Assembly (NCBI GenBank): GCA_033064195.1
Contig: JARBJD010000280.1
Span: 33,808 to 97,807 of the forward strand
DNA length: 64,000 nt
DNA from: Blattamonas nauphoetae
Taxonomy: Eukaryota; Preaxostyla; Oxymonadida
Direction: 5' to 3'
The notes below the pieces were generated by a model. The model saw only the letters and a list, made by a program, of their open reading frames with translations. It searched no databases and was not told the origin of the DNA. The translations under genes were made by a program, and so were the position numbers. Shown here in pieces: positions 32,886-41,686 of this stretch. Position 1 is the stretch's first letter. The number at the start of each line of letters is the position of its first letter.

Positions 32886-33479
32886 ATGAGCAGCGTCGTG
32901 ACACCAACACAACTACTGGAAATTTTGGACAAAGAAGATTTGAAAATGAAATCACCTCCAACTCTCAATCGACAAGGAACAACATATCTCACAGGAAGCA
33001 CTTTCGAATACTACCTCGAAGAGAAACCAGATGAAACTTATCAAGTGTACGTCAATAGTTTCGTCAAAGGATACCGACCACATCTGAATCGTCAGAAATA
33101 TCTTCGACCAGCAAATCGTTGCACAAAAGAGAAGCTTATTGAATCAATGAAAAATGAAAATTGTGAACTCATTTCTGAATACACTCATTCAAGTACTCCA
33201 GTAACATATCGACATGAAGGAATTGAATGGATAGTAATCCCATCAAAATGGATGAAAGGATTCAGAACTCATCAGAACAAACGAAAACGATACACACAAT
33301 CGTTTGTTGAAAATGAATTGAAAAAAGAGAATTGTGAACTCATTGGAACATACACAAAGGTACTTGAGCCATTCAAATATCGCGATTTACGAACAAAGAA
33401 TGAGTATTACGTTCGCTTGGACAATTGGTTGTATTTTGGAGACCGTCCTCACTTGAGAAAGTACCACGAAAGGTCTTGA
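32886..33479 (+). CDS. TIR-encoded repeat protein (left copy, intact)
   Basis: 197 residues starting MSSVVTPTQLLEIL (an in-frame ATG three codons upstream, at 32,877, is equally possible). The protein is built of two related modules of about 55 residues: xxESMKNENCELISEYT...TPVTYRHEGIEW...W.KGFRTHQNKRKRY and VENELKKENCELIGTYTKV...PFKYRD...W..FGDRPHLRKY. The pattern NCELxxxYT - aromatic strand - W - RPH - basic turn suggests a small beta-rich, nucleic-acid-binding repeat, which is inference; no zinc ligands are evident. Related proteins are at 35,190 (truncated), 50,868 (129 aa) and 53,170 (broken). Being inside the TIR, the gene is carried twice per element. Function unknown. Confidence 0.8.
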   Translation: MSSVVTPTQLLEILDKEDLKMKSPPTLNRQGTTYLTGSTFEYYLEEKPDETYQVYVNSFVKGYRPHLNRQKYLRPANRCTKEKLIESMKNENCELISEYTHSSTPVTYRHEGIEWIVIPSKWMKGFRTHQNKRKRYTQSFVENELKKENCELIGTYTKVLEPFKYRDLRTKNEYYVRLDNWLYFGDRPHLRKYHERS

Positions 33480-35189
33480 AACTACTGAAAATCTATTTTT
33501 GACCACAAATCACTGAAATCCAACATGATAACCATTTCGAAAAATTCTGCAAAAAATTCTAAAATCTCGGGGACACTGTCGGTCATCGATCAAGACAATC
33601 CTGATGAAAATCGGTTGAGAATTCGTCGAACTGTGTACCGAACTTAGGTCCAAAAAGTGACGAAAAAGTCGATGTTCGGATTTCGCCACTATGAACTGCT
33701 TTATGGCTCAAATTGTGTTCAAACACGTTTGATTGTGACGGAAATCATTTTGAAAGGTAGGATTTTCGATAAAAAACACTTCTGAGATTTTTGGTTTGAT
33801 CCGACCCATTGAGGTTTTTTCGCGTTTTTTGAGATTTTTTCAGAAAAGGTATGGACGTTCGGGACTATGTCCTTTTGATCACTTTTCATCGTCTTATGGT
33901 GTTTTTGGGTGTGAAAACGCTAGTTGGCGTCTTTTTGTGTCATTCATCTCTGAAAACTTTTGACACCTCTACATTCGGACACTTTTTCATGAATTTTCAC
34001 ATTTCACTACTTTCACTTCATTTACTCCGTTATTACATCATTTTAACGAACATAAGTCGACGCGAGACGTATAGTGCATTTCCTTAGTTTCATTTTGTTG
34101 GTTCTTCACTTCACCGTGTTGACGACTCTTTTCTTCACAACTTGCACACTAATAGATTTTTGCCCCGATTTTCACATATTGCGCCTTCTTTCTCGTTGTT
34201 GGAGGAAGGTGTGCTCAAATTTTCAGAATTTTTTGTCGGATAGTTGTCTCAAAATTTCACTTTTTTGATTCGTCATTTCACAGCTTTTCACAATATTTGC
34301 ATGTTTGAACACCACTTCAGTCCCTTCTTTCTCACATCATTCTCTCCACATTTCACCTCGAGTTGAACCATTACTCCTCTTCATTTTCCTCATCTCACTT
34401 CCATTTTGTGGGCCGTTCTCACTTCACTAGCACATCATTTTAGTCAACTTTTCATCAACTTTTTCACAAAAACAGAGGAAAAGAAAGCGAAACAAGCATG
34501 AACGAAACGGGCAAGTATGAAACTGAGAGGGAAATTGACGATCGTGAAAACGGTGTGAAATGTGACACTAATAGTGAAAATTAGGTCTGTGTTCCGGTTT
34601 TTCTCTCTTAAAAACAACAAAAAGTGCTCAAAAAAGTATGTGAAATGATGAAGATTACGGAAAAATTCCGAGATATGAAGTGAGCCGTTGAAAGTGAGAT
34701 CTCTGCAAAAGTCCGGAAAACTCAGCAAACGAGAATTAGTGTGAACTTACAGAGAAAAAGTTTCAGAGAAAGAAACATGAATGAAGTGGATAAAAATGAT
34801 AATCAATGAGAAAATGAAGACGGAAGTGAGGTCAAAAATGAAAACATAACGAGTGAAAATGAAGTGAAAGTTTTATCAAAACCGAGTGAAACAGAGCTGA
34901 AAAAAGAAGAAAAGGAGAGTGGCATACTCGTTTTTACGTAAATGTACCGAGATCTGATGACGATCCTGAAACCCTGCATAACTCTGCAAAAGTCCGGAAT
35001 CTTCAAAAAACGGAGCACACCATGATGATCCTACAGCTCCGGAGAATCCAAAACGCACGGAATTAGAACGAAACTATCACTTGTGAGAAATGAGTGATCG
35101 AACCCATTGATCCTCGATTTCAACGAAAAATCCAAAACTGAGAAATCAATGAAAGAATTTTCATTTTTGAATTTTTTAATTTGTATTAA

Positions 35190-35402
35190 ATGAATCCAAC
35201 TGCAATGTACAAGGAAATACGTCGAGTATGTTCAGAACAAGCATTCATTGAATCAATGAGAGAAGAGAACTGTTCGCTAGTCTCTGAGTATGTCAGAAAT
35301 AATGTACCGGTGACGTATGTTCATGAGGGAATCAAGATTTTTATTTTCAATGAAAGAGCAAACAGAAATGAATCGACAAAAATACAATTCACAAATGATT
35401 GA
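35190..35402 (+). pseudogene. Truncated TIR repeat protein (inner left copy)
   Basis: Begins MNPTAMYKEIRRVCSEQ and matches the first 50 residues of the intact protein on the opposite side (50,868-50,479) up to YVHEGI, then diverges after the HEG motif and stops within 20 codons. It marks the inner end of the TIR homology. The point of divergence lies just before the fibre-like gene, as if that gene had been inserted or recombined here. Same T-rich promoter block upstream. Confidence 0.65.
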
Positions 35403-36228
35403 GAAAATGATTGATCATAATCTCTCGACAACCAAAAAGAATTCATCAGTGCTTGACTCACTTCAAAAGACAACAGAAGCACACAAGACAGCAATATCTT
35501 CAATCCAAAAAGTTGTCAGCACAAATGGATCGATCACGACACCAGAAATTGGAGGATTGATCAATGTGAATGGAGCGAAGTGGAATATATCAGAGGGATC
35601 ACTTCCGAAGTATCCTGGAACTTATCCATCATCAACATTTAAGTCTGGCATATCAATCTCACAATCGCTTTCAGAAACTTCTGGAATTCAGTTCAATGGT
35701 GATGGTATAATAATGTGGTCTCCGTGTGACTCACCAGCTTTGTACTACTACGATGAGGACACTGGTTCAGGAGTGTTTTCAATATCCACAACAGGAAGTT
35801 TTTCTCAACTGTCAGACAGAAGAGTGAAAAGAAATATTGAACCATACCCCAATGTTCTCGAGCAACTGAATAAAGTCGAAATTGTTCGCTACCAATTCAA
35901 CACATTCGACTCAAAGATCAACAAAGTGACAAAGCAAATTGAAAATGAGACAGATGAAGAACACTTGAAGAACTGCAAAGAGAAATGTGAATGCTTGAAG
36001 AAGGAAAGTGAGAAGACACACACTGGTGTGATTGCTCAACAGATCCAAGAAATATTCCCTGAAGTCGTGAATGATTCCAATCCAGATTGTCTTCAAGTTG
36101 ATTATGCAGAACTCTCTTGCTTCTGTGTGAAAGCCATTCAGGAATTGTGCTCTATTGTTGGACAACAACAGACACTCATCAATGAACTCATACAAAAATA
36201 TAACTCTCTGATCGAAACAATGACGTAG
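35350..36228 (+). CDS. Fibre-like protein with peptidase S74 (intramolecular chaperone) domain
   Basis: 292 residues from ATG 35,350 (an upstream ATG at 35,317 overlaps the truncated gene). Residues 1-60 are coiled-coil-like (SSVLDSLQKTTEAHKTAISSIQ). The middle is a small beta-rich domain with GINVNGAKWNIS-like turns. From residue 154 comes LSDRRVKRNIEP, the canonical start of the S74 endosialidase-type chaperone, with the Ser155-Asp156 autocleavage site, then HTGVIAQQIQEIFPEVV, LQVDYAEL and a C-terminal helical coil. S74 domains trimerise phage and virus fibres and then cut themselves off. This suggests a capsid spike or receptor-binding fibre. Plus strand, convergent with the capsid genes. 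Its promoter is not obvious. Confidence 0.85.
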   Translation: MKEQTEMNRQKYNSQMIEKMIDHNLSTTKKNSSVLDSLQKTTEAHKTAISSIQKVVSTNGSITTPEIGGLINVNGAKWNISEGSLPKYPGTYPSSTFKSGISISQSLSETSGIQFNGDGIIMWSPCDSPALYYYDEDTGSGVFSISTTGSFSQLSDRRVKRNIEPYPNVLEQLNKVEIVRYQFNTFDSKINKVTKQIENETDEEHLKNCKEKCECLKKESEKTHTGVIAQQIQEIFPEVVNDSNPDCLQVDYAELSCFCVKAIQELCSIVGQQQTLINELIQKYNSLIETMT

Positions 36229-36249
36229 TCATACTAGAAATGCGAAGCA

Positions 36250-36660
36250 TTAATACTCCAACATGAGATCAACAAGGAATTCATAGTACTCTTTGGTTAT
36301 TTTTCCATTGATTGTTTCCGTTGTTTCCATCTCAATTGATTCACCAGAACTGTCTTTAAACCAGATCTTCACTATGGACTGTCGAGTAGTTAATTCCCAC
36401 TTCTTTCGCTTCGCAATCTGTTCGTTACAGAAAGCAACAAACGAGTCATTGAATGCATCAGTCTGAATCCAATCACCACGGATTGTGATGTGCTGAGGAA
36501 TATCTTTTGAAATGACAGTTGAGTTACCATTCATTTCTTCACTCACATGGATGAGTTTACAGTCGAGGAAATGAACATATTTTTGGTTTCGAGAATTGGT
36601 AAAATCAGGAGGGAGTTGAGCAGTGTGAGAATTCTGAATTGAGAAATAACGTTTGACCAT
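36250..36660 (-). CDS. Polinton protein of unknown function (136 aa)
   Basis: 136 residues starting MVKRYFSIQNSH. Mixed alpha/beta with a conserved-looking hydrophilic strand pattern (IVKIWFKDSSGESIEMETTE) and no known motif. It is preceded by the TTTTATTTTTGTAG block and lies 31 bp downstream of the first capsid gene, in the same direction, so is probably a late/virion gene. A minor capsid or accessory role is a guess from position. Confidence 0.7.
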   Translation of the reverse strand: MVKRYFSIQNSHTAQLPPDFTNSRNQKYVHFLDCKLIHVSEEMNGNSTVISKDIPQHITIRGDWIQTDAFNDSFVAFCNEQIAKRKKWELTTRQSIVKIWFKDSSGESIEMETTETINGKITKEYYEFLVDLMLEY

Positions 36661-36691
36661 TTGTGATTTCTACAAAAATAAAATATTCAAT

Positions 36692-38380
36692 TTAATATCC
36701 TCTCTTCACTTCTTCATAAGCTTCTTGGAGTCGACGATCAATGACATATCGCACTCGTGGTTGTCCATTCTCAATCCAGAACAACCAGTATGTAGCCTGA
36801 TGCAATGCCAAAATAGGTGGAGGAGGACCTTCTGGAGTTGATGTGAAATATGGATCCAGTTCACCCTGATTGATTGGTGTTCCTCTGAATACAATATTGA
36901 CTGATTCTGCTGTCGAAATACCTTCTTCACCACCAGCGATTTCACTTCGATCTGTTGGAACCATGAAAGTAAAACAAGTTGCATCTGTTACTGGTTTTGT
37001 TCTCTTGTAATCCTTTCCTTTATAGTCAAACACACGAGTTGAACAAATTGAATTCTCAAACTCTTCCGTTGCGGAACAACCAATGAAATCACCATTCACC
37101 ATCATCATTTGATAAAACTCTGGTGATATTGTTGACATTGGGAAATTGGGATAATTATTTCCTAGCATTTCGAAGTGACCAACATAATGAGGATTTCTGA
37201 AGACTGTACACTCATTTGGTCTATCGGGGAATAAGCACATTAGATTCATGAGATTGTTGAGTTTGATACTGATGTTTGATCTCACTCCCATTGCTGTTGC
37301 TTTTGATTGAAATGATTGAGTGTCAATTCTTTCTGCTTTCAAGACGTACAATGTCTTTGAATACATGTTGAAGAGGGATTGTTTTGTTGCATCAGTGATT
37401 TGATATCCGTAACAAATAGTTGAGACTTTATCAACTGATGAAGAAAGAACAGTGCAAGTGACTTCTTTGGTCAATATCTCTGCGACGGCAGTGCTAGGTG
37501 CCTTATAAGTGTATTTATCGCTAACTTTCAGAACTGGATTTCCAATTTGTGTAAATTCCTGTGTTACGGGAGAAAAGTCTCCCTCAGACATCAAGAATGC
37601 GTTGGATAGATCCGAAAGGGTTGTCAAGTCTTTATCTGGAAACACTTCACGGGAACCTTCGGTTGATTTTCGAATGACAGTTGAAGTTTGAATAGGACAA
37701 TACACAAGTGAATCTGTTGTCAAATGAAATCTCAAACGTAAATTACCAAAGATGGAATTTGGATATTGGTCAAAGGTACTCAGTGGAAGGAGATTCACAA
37801 ATGGAATAACGAGTGGAATTGTCGCAGTGATTTCTTTTTGGCCTCTATTGATTGGGACAAAATAGAATCCACACACACTCTGATCCATTCTCTGAACATT
37901 TTCCCACAGACTGTAGCAATGTTTCATATTGTTTTTCTCTTCGTACGACTTGAATGTGTGATACAGAAAAGATTCATGAATGTGATTGTTCTGAAGTGAA
38001 TTGTCAATAATGTTTCCATGACTGTCGACGAGTCTCATGTCTCGAATTGCATCTGAAGATGATTTATATCCAAAGAACATTCCGTGTAGTCCGACGTAAG
38101 CTCCCGAGTCACCAACCTGATGAAAATTTGGAACAGTGATCGTGAGATCAATGCGTAAATGACTCTTCGAAAATTCAGTCACATCATGACCATCATTGCA
38201 CAATGGAACTTCAATCTCATCTCCGATTCTGCATGGCATGGGAGGATTGGTTGGATGCACTTCTTGGATGGAGTAGATGTGAGGTTCTGAATCCCATTGT
38301 TTTGGCATATACGATTGCACTTCAATTTGCTCAATTAATGTCGATGTTGGTTTGGATTGATTTGATCTGATACTTCTCAT
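36692..38380 (-). CDS. Major capsid protein paralogue 1 (double jelly roll)
   Basis: 562 residues. Aligns over its whole length with the neighbouring 621-residue capsid protein: GDEIEVPL vs GQEIIIPL near the start, FGYKSSSDAIRDM vs VGLKHSASIFRDL, MKHCYSLWENV vs RKHCHTPWQNA, IFGNLRLRFHL vs LFGDLKLSVHM, and the C-terminal PPPPILALHQATYWLFWI vs HPPAPILATTATTWWVLR. Alternating beta-strands throughout are as expected of the double-jelly-roll capsid proteins of Polintons and related viruses. It has its own promoter block (38,381-38,400). Whether it forms hexons together with the paralogue or replaces it in some particles is unknown. Confidence 0.8.
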   Translation of the reverse strand: MRSIRSNQSKPTSTLIEQIEVQSYMPKQWDSEPHIYSIQEVHPTNPPMPCRIGDEIEVPLCNDGHDVTEFSKSHLRIDLTITVPNFHQVGDSGAYVGLHGMFFGYKSSSDAIRDMRLVDSHGNIIDNSLQNNHIHESFLYHTFKSYEEKNNMKHCYSLWENVQRMDQSVCGFYFVPINRGQKEITATIPLVIPFVNLLPLSTFDQYPNSIFGNLRLRFHLTTDSLVYCPIQTSTVIRKSTEGSREVFPDKDLTTLSDLSNAFLMSEGDFSPVTQEFTQIGNPVLKVSDKYTYKAPSTAVAEILTKEVTCTVLSSSVDKVSTICYGYQITDATKQSLFNMYSKTLYVLKAERIDTQSFQSKATAMGVRSNISIKLNNLMNLMCLFPDRPNECTVFRNPHYVGHFEMLGNNYPNFPMSTISPEFYQMMMVNGDFIGCSATEEFENSICSTRVFDYKGKDYKRTKPVTDATCFTFMVPTDRSEIAGGEEGISTAESVNIVFRGTPINQGELDPYFTSTPEGPPPPILALHQATYWLFWIENGQPRVRYVIDRRLQEAYEEVKRGY

Positions 38381-38400
38381 TTATAGAAAAATAAAAAATA
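38381..38400 (-). promoter_or_regulatory. T-rich promoter block of capsid gene 1
   Basis: On the minus strand, TATTTTTTATTTTTCTATAA immediately precedes the ATG. The same arrangement is found before the genes starting at 40,293, 40,634, 40,980, 41,646, 42,649, 43,973, 46,019 and 50,434. Confidence 0.7.
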
Positions 38401-38427
38401 CAATATCAATAATTTCTTTTGTCATTT

Positions 38428-40293
38428 TCAATTTGGAATGATTCTCAAATCTTTATGTAATGCTTTCAATGTGTGATTTGGATAGTACTCGACTCTGGGT
38501 TCACCATTGCTGTATCGTAAGACCCACCATGTGGTTGCAGTTGTCGCTAGAATCGGTGCTGGAGGATGAGTAAATGTTGTCATATCACCTCCACTTTGAC
38601 TTGGGTTGTAAACATTGTAGTATGTGTCAAGATTACCCTGATAGATTGGATGCGATCTCAAAGTGACCGCAGTGTTTCCTTTTGAACTGATGGAATCATT
38701 GCAGTTCGTTGGACATCCACTACGTTGAGTTGGGAAGCACAGAAGGAAGTCAGTATTGTCATGAACTGGGCGAACTCGTGTCATTGTTTCATTTGGATAT
38801 GTTCCGTCACCAGTGAGTTTCTCTTCAACGAGAGAATCTGTAAGTGATCGCTCCAAATCATCAGGAACAGCTAGGTACGAATCGAGATTGAGAGTCGATA
38901 ATGCAAATTGATAGAAGCGAGCTCCAATTGTTGTAGTCGGTTGTTCTGGATAATACCTGTTTTGCATTGTCACTTGGATGTTCTTCTGCATTGGATTGTG
39001 GAAGCAAGTGACTTCATTGTCGTAATGACGGAAGAGAAGCATAATATCCTTTGCATTCACAACAACCATTTGCTGAGTACAATCAATTCCTGTTGCCGTT
39101 GGTGTCTTCTGAAATGGATAGAATGAGATCTTCTCAGCTGGAATTGTTCCAGGACGATTCTGATACATCTCCATGAGTTTCTTTATCGCACCATCTTTCA
39201 TTTTGTATCCAGCACTCATGCAATACACATCATCAATCCGATAGTTTGTGACGTTTAATGAGATGTACTGATCGACGAATTCTGGTTCTGTTGTCACGGC
39301 ATTGGCTGTTGAACAAACAATGTCTTTAGTAACGGTTGGTTGAAGAAATGATTGGCCAATTTGAACGAAATTCTTTGTGCACGAGGTGACAAGGTTATTC
39401 AAGAAATAGGGACGATGTTGAATACAATTGAGAATTGCTGCTTTAATCGTTGGTGCTGCTGCTGTTCCAGTTACGAGTGATGATAGTGTATCTTTCAAAG
39501 TAAGTTCAGGATTCACAGAACAACAAACAAACGCATCCTCATTCATGTGCACACTCAATTTCAAATCACCAAAGAGACATTTTGGATAGTCAGTCATCCC
39601 TGAGAAAATGAGAAGATCTTCAAGATTGATTGACACACGAATTGGTACATCAATAGTGTCTTGAAACACTCCTGTTCCGGACGTCGTTGTAAAATCCGAA
39701 AGTGGAATATAAACACCAGCAACCGATTCATCATGATTCCATGCATTCTGCCAAGGTGTGTGACAATGTTTTCGATTCTCCAATTGACTCTTCGGTTTTA
39801 TCATATTGTAAATGTGTGATTCCATTGAGACATCATTGTTTGTTGTGCTGATGATTCTTTGATTGTTGTGAAGAACAGTAAGGTCACGAAAGATTGATGC
39901 TGAATGCTTGAGTCCAACGAAGATGAAGATTCTCTCATTCATGTACGAACCAATTTTTCCAGCAGTTGTTTGCCAATTGTTGACTCTCAATGTTGCAGTC
40001 ATTGTGAACGTAATGAAAGAATCATCGATTTGACAAATGTCCTGATTGCCAGTCAGTGGAATGATTATCTCTTGTCCCGTGTAGAAACGTGCATTCTCTG
40101 ATGGTTTCAATTCTTGAATAGAAGTACTATGTGCCCCATCATTCAGAAGGTAATTAATGTGATGCTCAGACTGAAGTTGTTGTTGTATTTGACCCATGTC
40201 ATCTCTTGTGTATTCTATCCTTCCAGTGGTATTTCCAGTCAATGATGATGCTCCAGTTCTTTTGTTTGTCAGATGTGTTATATGCGAGTTCAT
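38428..40293 (-). CDS. Major capsid protein (double jelly roll)
   Basis: 621 residues, the larger of two related capsid proteins. Beta-rich, with family-like blocks: YTGQEIIIPLTG (about residue 70), IFIFVGLKHSASIFRDL (130), ESHIYNMIKPKSQLENRKHCH (165), SVAGVYIPLSDF (195), SINLEDLLIFSGMTDYP (225), CLFGDLKLSVHMNEDAFV, and a C-terminal WWVLRYSNGEPRVEYY. Polinton major capsid proteins have two fused jelly rolls of this size and form pseudo-hexameric capsomers. Preceded by the TTTTTTATTTTTGTTAAA block. It is 47 bp upstream of its paralogue in the same direction, so tandem duplication and divergence is the simplest origin. Confidence 0.85.
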   Translation of the reverse strand: MNSHITHLTNKRTGASSLTGNTTGRIEYTRDDMGQIQQQLQSEHHINYLLNDGAHSTSIQELKPSENARFYTGQEIIIPLTGNQDICQIDDSFITFTMTATLRVNNWQTTAGKIGSYMNERIFIFVGLKHSASIFRDLTVLHNNQRIISTTNNDVSMESHIYNMIKPKSQLENRKHCHTPWQNAWNHDESVAGVYIPLSDFTTTSGTGVFQDTIDVPIRVSINLEDLLIFSGMTDYPKCLFGDLKLSVHMNEDAFVCCSVNPELTLKDTLSSLVTGTAAAPTIKAAILNCIQHRPYFLNNLVTSCTKNFVQIGQSFLQPTVTKDIVCSTANAVTTEPEFVDQYISLNVTNYRIDDVYCMSAGYKMKDGAIKKLMEMYQNRPGTIPAEKISFYPFQKTPTATGIDCTQQMVVVNAKDIMLLFRHYDNEVTCFHNPMQKNIQVTMQNRYYPEQPTTTIGARFYQFALSTLNLDSYLAVPDDLERSLTDSLVEEKLTGDGTYPNETMTRVRPVHDNTDFLLCFPTQRSGCPTNCNDSISSKGNTAVTLRSHPIYQGNLDTYYNVYNPSQSGGDMTTFTHPPAPILATTATTWWVLRYSNGEPRVEYYPNHTLKALHKDLRIIPN

Positions 40294-40334
40294 TTTAACA
40301 AAAATAAAAAATTACATTTATGCTTTATCTCTAG

Positions 40335-40634
40335 TTACTTTTTCTTTTTTGGTTTCTTCGCTTTCGGCTTCAGCTTTTCTTCCAGTCTCAGTATTTCACC
40401 TCTGAGCTTGTTCGCAACCGCAGTGTTTCCTTCATTCATTGCTTGCTCATATTGTGCCATCTTTTCTGCATGGATTTGCTGATCCGATTTCACATCTGGA
40501 ATCATCTCAACACCTGTCTGTGCGACCTTAGAAATCAGTGGTCCAACGAAGGGAATAAGATTTAGAAATGGAGCTCCAACTCTGAGTATGTTTTTTCCGA
40601 CTGCTGCTAATTTGGATAACCAACCTGGTGCCAT
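40335..40634 (-). CDS. Small MAPG protein 2, amphipathic/basic (99 aa)
   Basis: 99 residues starting MAPGWLSKLAAVGKNIL. The N-terminal half is an amphipathic to hydrophobic helix (PFLNLIPFVGPLISKVAQ), the second half is a charged helix ending in a lysine-rich tail (KPKAKKPKKKK). The start is placed at 40,634 because the promoter-like TTTTTATTTTCC block precedes it; the frame is open upstream. Size, membrane-active helix and basic tail recall small virion proteins that sit inside the capsid, but no sequence match was recognised. Shares its first four residues and general layout with the next gene. Confidence 0.65.
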   Translation of the reverse strand: MAPGWLSKLAAVGKNILRVGAPFLNLIPFVGPLISKVAQTGVEMIPDVKSDQQIHAEKMAQYEQAMNEGNTAVANKLRGEILRLEEKLKPKAKKPKKKK

Positions 40635-40671
40635 TTTAGGAAAATAAAAATATTCGAATACTAGTGAATGT

Positions 40672-40980
40672 TTATCCTTTGAATTGAATTTTGGAGTTGG
40701 ACGAGAGTGGCATATCATCATTGGAGTATCGTCCATTTCGTGGAGGTTCGTACTCGATCATCTGCGGTTTTTGTTGACGATTGATCGCCTTATTCTGTTG
40801 ATAAACGTCCATCATTCCTCCTAATCCATTCAGTATTCCACCTGCTGTTTGTCCGAATTTACTGTTCGTTAGAGAGAGTAATCCACCACCGACTTGAAGC
40901 AACGTTGGAGCTAGAGGTTTGATGAATTGAAAGAATTGCTTGCCAATATTTTTGAGTTTGTTGAAACTTCCTGGAGCCAT
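40672..40980 (-). CDS. Small MAPG protein 1 with Gly-rich helix (102 aa)
   Basis: 102 residues, MAPGSFNKLKNIGKQFFQF, then a hydrophobic glycine-rich segment (LLQVGGGLLSLTNS ... TAGGILNGLGGMMDV) and a polar tail. LNGLG matches the pattern [MIL]xGxG cut by adenovirus-type maturation proteases, though the pattern is short. Preceded by TTTTTTATTTTTCTATAA directly before the ATG. Gene order next to the capsid genes suggests a virion component. Function unknown. Confidence 0.65.
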   Translation of the reverse strand: MAPGSFNKLKNIGKQFFQFIKPLAPTLLQVGGGLLSLTNSKFGQTAGGILNGLGGMMDVYQQNKAINRQQKPQMIEYEPPRNGRYSNDDMPLSSNSKIQFKG

Positions 40981-41016
40981 TTATAGAAAAATAAAAAATA
41001 CAATTCATTTATAATT

Positions 41017-41646
41017 TTAGCGGGGAATCGCTTTCGTCAGAGAAATGCCATAATTGAGAATAGTGTTGTATGCTTCATTGTAGGCAATACTCATGTCTTT
41101 TCCACCAACGAGGATCTTGAATATTGTTCGAAAGATTGGGAGTTTATTCAGACATAGGCACTTATCAGACAGATCATCCAGTTCGATCACCACATCATTG
41201 ATTCCAGTGAGTGTAGCAATCAGTGCACATAAATCACTTTGGTTTGTGATCAGTTTCTTCGAAGGTTCAATGAGATTATTCAGTAGTTTCTTTTCACACG
41301 CGAATGCATTCTTGTAAACTAGCAATAGTTGATCTTTGAATGCTGAAATGTTAGACGTGTATTCTCGGAGTGGAATGGAACGGCTCTGAATTGGTGCTGA
41401 TGGATACGTCTCCAATGGTGGATCGTAAGCTCCACGTTCATTGGATACCACAGGTTCAGAGCACACTCTTTCTCTCCCCAAAGGAGGGTTCGAAGCCTCT
41501 AGCGAGACCATCTCCATCTTCGATCCTCTATTATCTACGCCAGCTTTGCTCCTATCCTCGATGATGACATTGTTGGTGATTGATGTTGGTACTGAAGAAG
41601 AACTTGTGTGTTTTGTAAATTGACAACTTAGAATTGGTTGCATCAC
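41017..41646 (-). CDS. Polinton protein of unknown function (209 aa)
   Basis: 209 residues starting MMQPILSCQF. The first 95 residues are polar and low-complexity. The C-terminal 110 are helical (ISAFKDQLLLVYKNAFACEKKLLNNL; CLNKLPIFRTIFKILVGG) with five cysteines. No His/Cys protease arrangement was seen. Its promoter block TTTTTTATTTTTATAGAAAG lies upstream. Position within the capsid-gene cluster suggests a structural or assembly role, by inference only. Confidence 0.65.
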   Translation of the reverse strand: MMQPILSCQFTKHTSSSSVPTSITNNVIIEDRSKAGVDNRGSKMEMVSLEASNPPLGRERVCSEPVVSNERGAYDPPLETYPSAPIQSRSIPLREYTSNISAFKDQLLLVYKNAFACEKKLLNNLIEPSKKLITNQSDLCALIATLTGINDVVIELDDLSDKCLCLNKLPIFRTIFKILVGGKDMSIAYNEAYNTILNYGISLTKAIPR

Positions 41647-41686
41647 TTTCTATAAAAATAAAAAATATATATTAATGTTTTTAAAT

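Larger units (their letters stand above)
32584..35335 (+). repeat. Polinton left terminal inverted repeat
   Basis: Outer part 32,584 to about 34,443 is nearly identical to the complement of 51,616-53,472. The inner part, to about 35,335, is still clearly homologous (shared blocks such as CGGGCAAGTATGAAACTGAG) but with many substitutions, and ends inside the truncated small gene at 35,190. Apart from the genes at 32,886 and 35,190, the stretch 33,480-35,160 shows no supported coding sequence. Confidence 0.9.

Noticed and set aside
33851-34268. Small hydrophobic frames present in both Polinton TIRs
   Set aside because: Identity between TIRs explains their presence twice; no promoter block precedes them and composition is that of non-coding A/T-rich DNA.
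41485-41500. GGTTCGAAGCC, resembling a tRNA B box
   Set aside because: Lies inside a conserved Polinton protein frame; no A box or cloverleaf could be formed around it.
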